From Xestospongia muta (taxonomy: Eukaryota; Porifera; Demospongiae; Haplosclerida; Petrosiidae), in contig OY848922.1 in the NCBI GenBank assembly GCA_963693285.1, forward strand, positions 2,964,923 to 3,028,922: a DNA stretch of 64,000 nucleotides, in the 5' to 3' direction. The notes under the pieces were generated by a model. It had not been told where the DNA came from. It was given only the letters and a program-made list of their open reading frames with translations, and did no database searches. Below are positions 63,481-64,000 of the stretch, one piece after another. The first letter of the stretch is position 1. Every line of letters starts with the position of its first letter. A program made the translations under genes and the position numbers.

Positions 63481-63610
63481 CAAAAACATTAATTTTAACT
63501 TTTATTTTAAATTTTATTTAATAACAAAAATTAATTAATAATAATTATTAATAATAACTATTACTAATTTTTCGTTTATGAGTCTCTCCGCCTTGGTATT
63601 TCCCGTAGAC

Positions 63611-64000
63611 ATGGGTATCCCTGGGTTGACAAGTTTTATGGAGTGGTATTTTGCAGATAAATGGCGTCAGTGTCAACTCAAGGGTCACTTGGTGATAGAT
63701 GGCTATAATATTTGCTACTCTCTGCACTCTCAGTTCCATATTGACTGGATACATGGTGATCAATATTGGGAATTTCGTCACAGGCTGATAGAGTTTTTCA
63801 CCTCACTTACTACTAATGATATTGAACCTGTAGTTGTCTTTGATGGAATTGACTTTAAAAGGGAAAAAGAAACTGTTGTTTGGAGAAGGAAAGAAAAAAT
63901 GATACGAGAATCCTTAATTGGAGGCAAACAAGCTGGAACACATATTCTTCCCTTACTAGCTAGCTACTCAAGTTTTTCATGAAGTCCTTGAAGAGCTCCA
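63611..64000 (+). pseudogene. Second ASTE1 copy, frameshifted, runs off window
   Basis: The copy starts MGIPGLTSFMEWYFADKW and is very similar to ASTE1 for ~110 codons, including VIDGY and VVVFDGIDF. It has an in-frame deletion in the WVRF region (REEWVRFIRES becomes KEKMIRES) and a shortened GSKQGQSG part. Near 63958 an insertion of net 4 bp (CTAGCTAGCTACTC for TTAGCTATTC) shifts the frame and gives an early stop at ~63980, while the + strand downstream still matches in the original frame (EVLEEL). If this is not a sequencing error the copy is a pseudogene. It is in the same orientation as ASTE1, with GNL1 between them. Confidence 0.75.

Overview
The window looks like nuclear DNA from a compact, AT-rich, intron-dense animal genome, most likely a demosponge of the Amphimedon type. 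The evidence is animal-specific genes (T-box factors, C3G/RAPGEF1, VAMP4, EI24), short introns of roughly 45-150 bp with GT-AG ends, start codons of divergent neighbours only 38-350 bp apart, and abundant GA/CT, CA and TA microsatellites. The species is inferred from these features and has not been confirmed by a search.

Layout. 1-1370 (+) is the 3' part of an ERI2-like exonuclease gene. 1494-3367 (-) and 3717-5139 (+) are a head-to-head pair of divergent T-box genes. 5215-5677 (-) is a glutaredoxin-like gene that shares a 73-bp promoter with a VAMP4 gene (5751-6706, +). A small membrane-protein ORF (6897-7028, -) faces KDM8/JMJD5 (7208-9332, +). 9675-18835 or beyond (-) is RAPGEF1/C3G. Its introns hold a 51-copy 25-bp minisatellite, a 42-bp minisatellite and a hAT MITE nested in a TA-flanked transposon. 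21918-24356 (-) is an intronless REV1. 24551-33344 (-) is a very large gene of about 2,240 codons with helical ARM/HEAT-like repeats, a TPR-like part, an HNH-like CxxC/SHIIP domain and a C-terminal Cys-rich part; I cannot assign it to a named family.

33512-37713 and 45362-49062 (both -) are tandem SLC47/MATE transporter genes, with a decayed third copy at 49463-50290. Between the two intact copies lie a TA-flanked MITE, a broken non-LTR retrotransposon, a pseudogene, a long-armed hairpin, and a two-exon gene of unknown family (41449-42134, +). 50645-53161 (-) is isovaleryl-CoA dehydrogenase. 53290-56295 (-) is a secreted or membrane Cys-rich (GCC2/GCC3-like) protein. 56553-58606 (-) is EI24, divergent by 38 bp from ASTE1 (58645-60537, +). 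60952-63452 (-) is GNL1, and 63611 to the end (+) is a broken second ASTE1 copy.

The genes do not form one pathway; this is an ordinary gene-dense animal segment. Points that stand out are the ARM-TPR-HNH gene with a perfect 72-bp palindrome in its last intron, the GATA-motif minisatellite with higher-order structure, four well-delimited MITE-like elements, CT microsatellites that sit as splice-acceptor pyrimidine tracts, and a 14-nt micro-exon kept in both MATE copies. Splice sites were read by eye from frame continuity and GT-AG signals, so exon edges are predictions.
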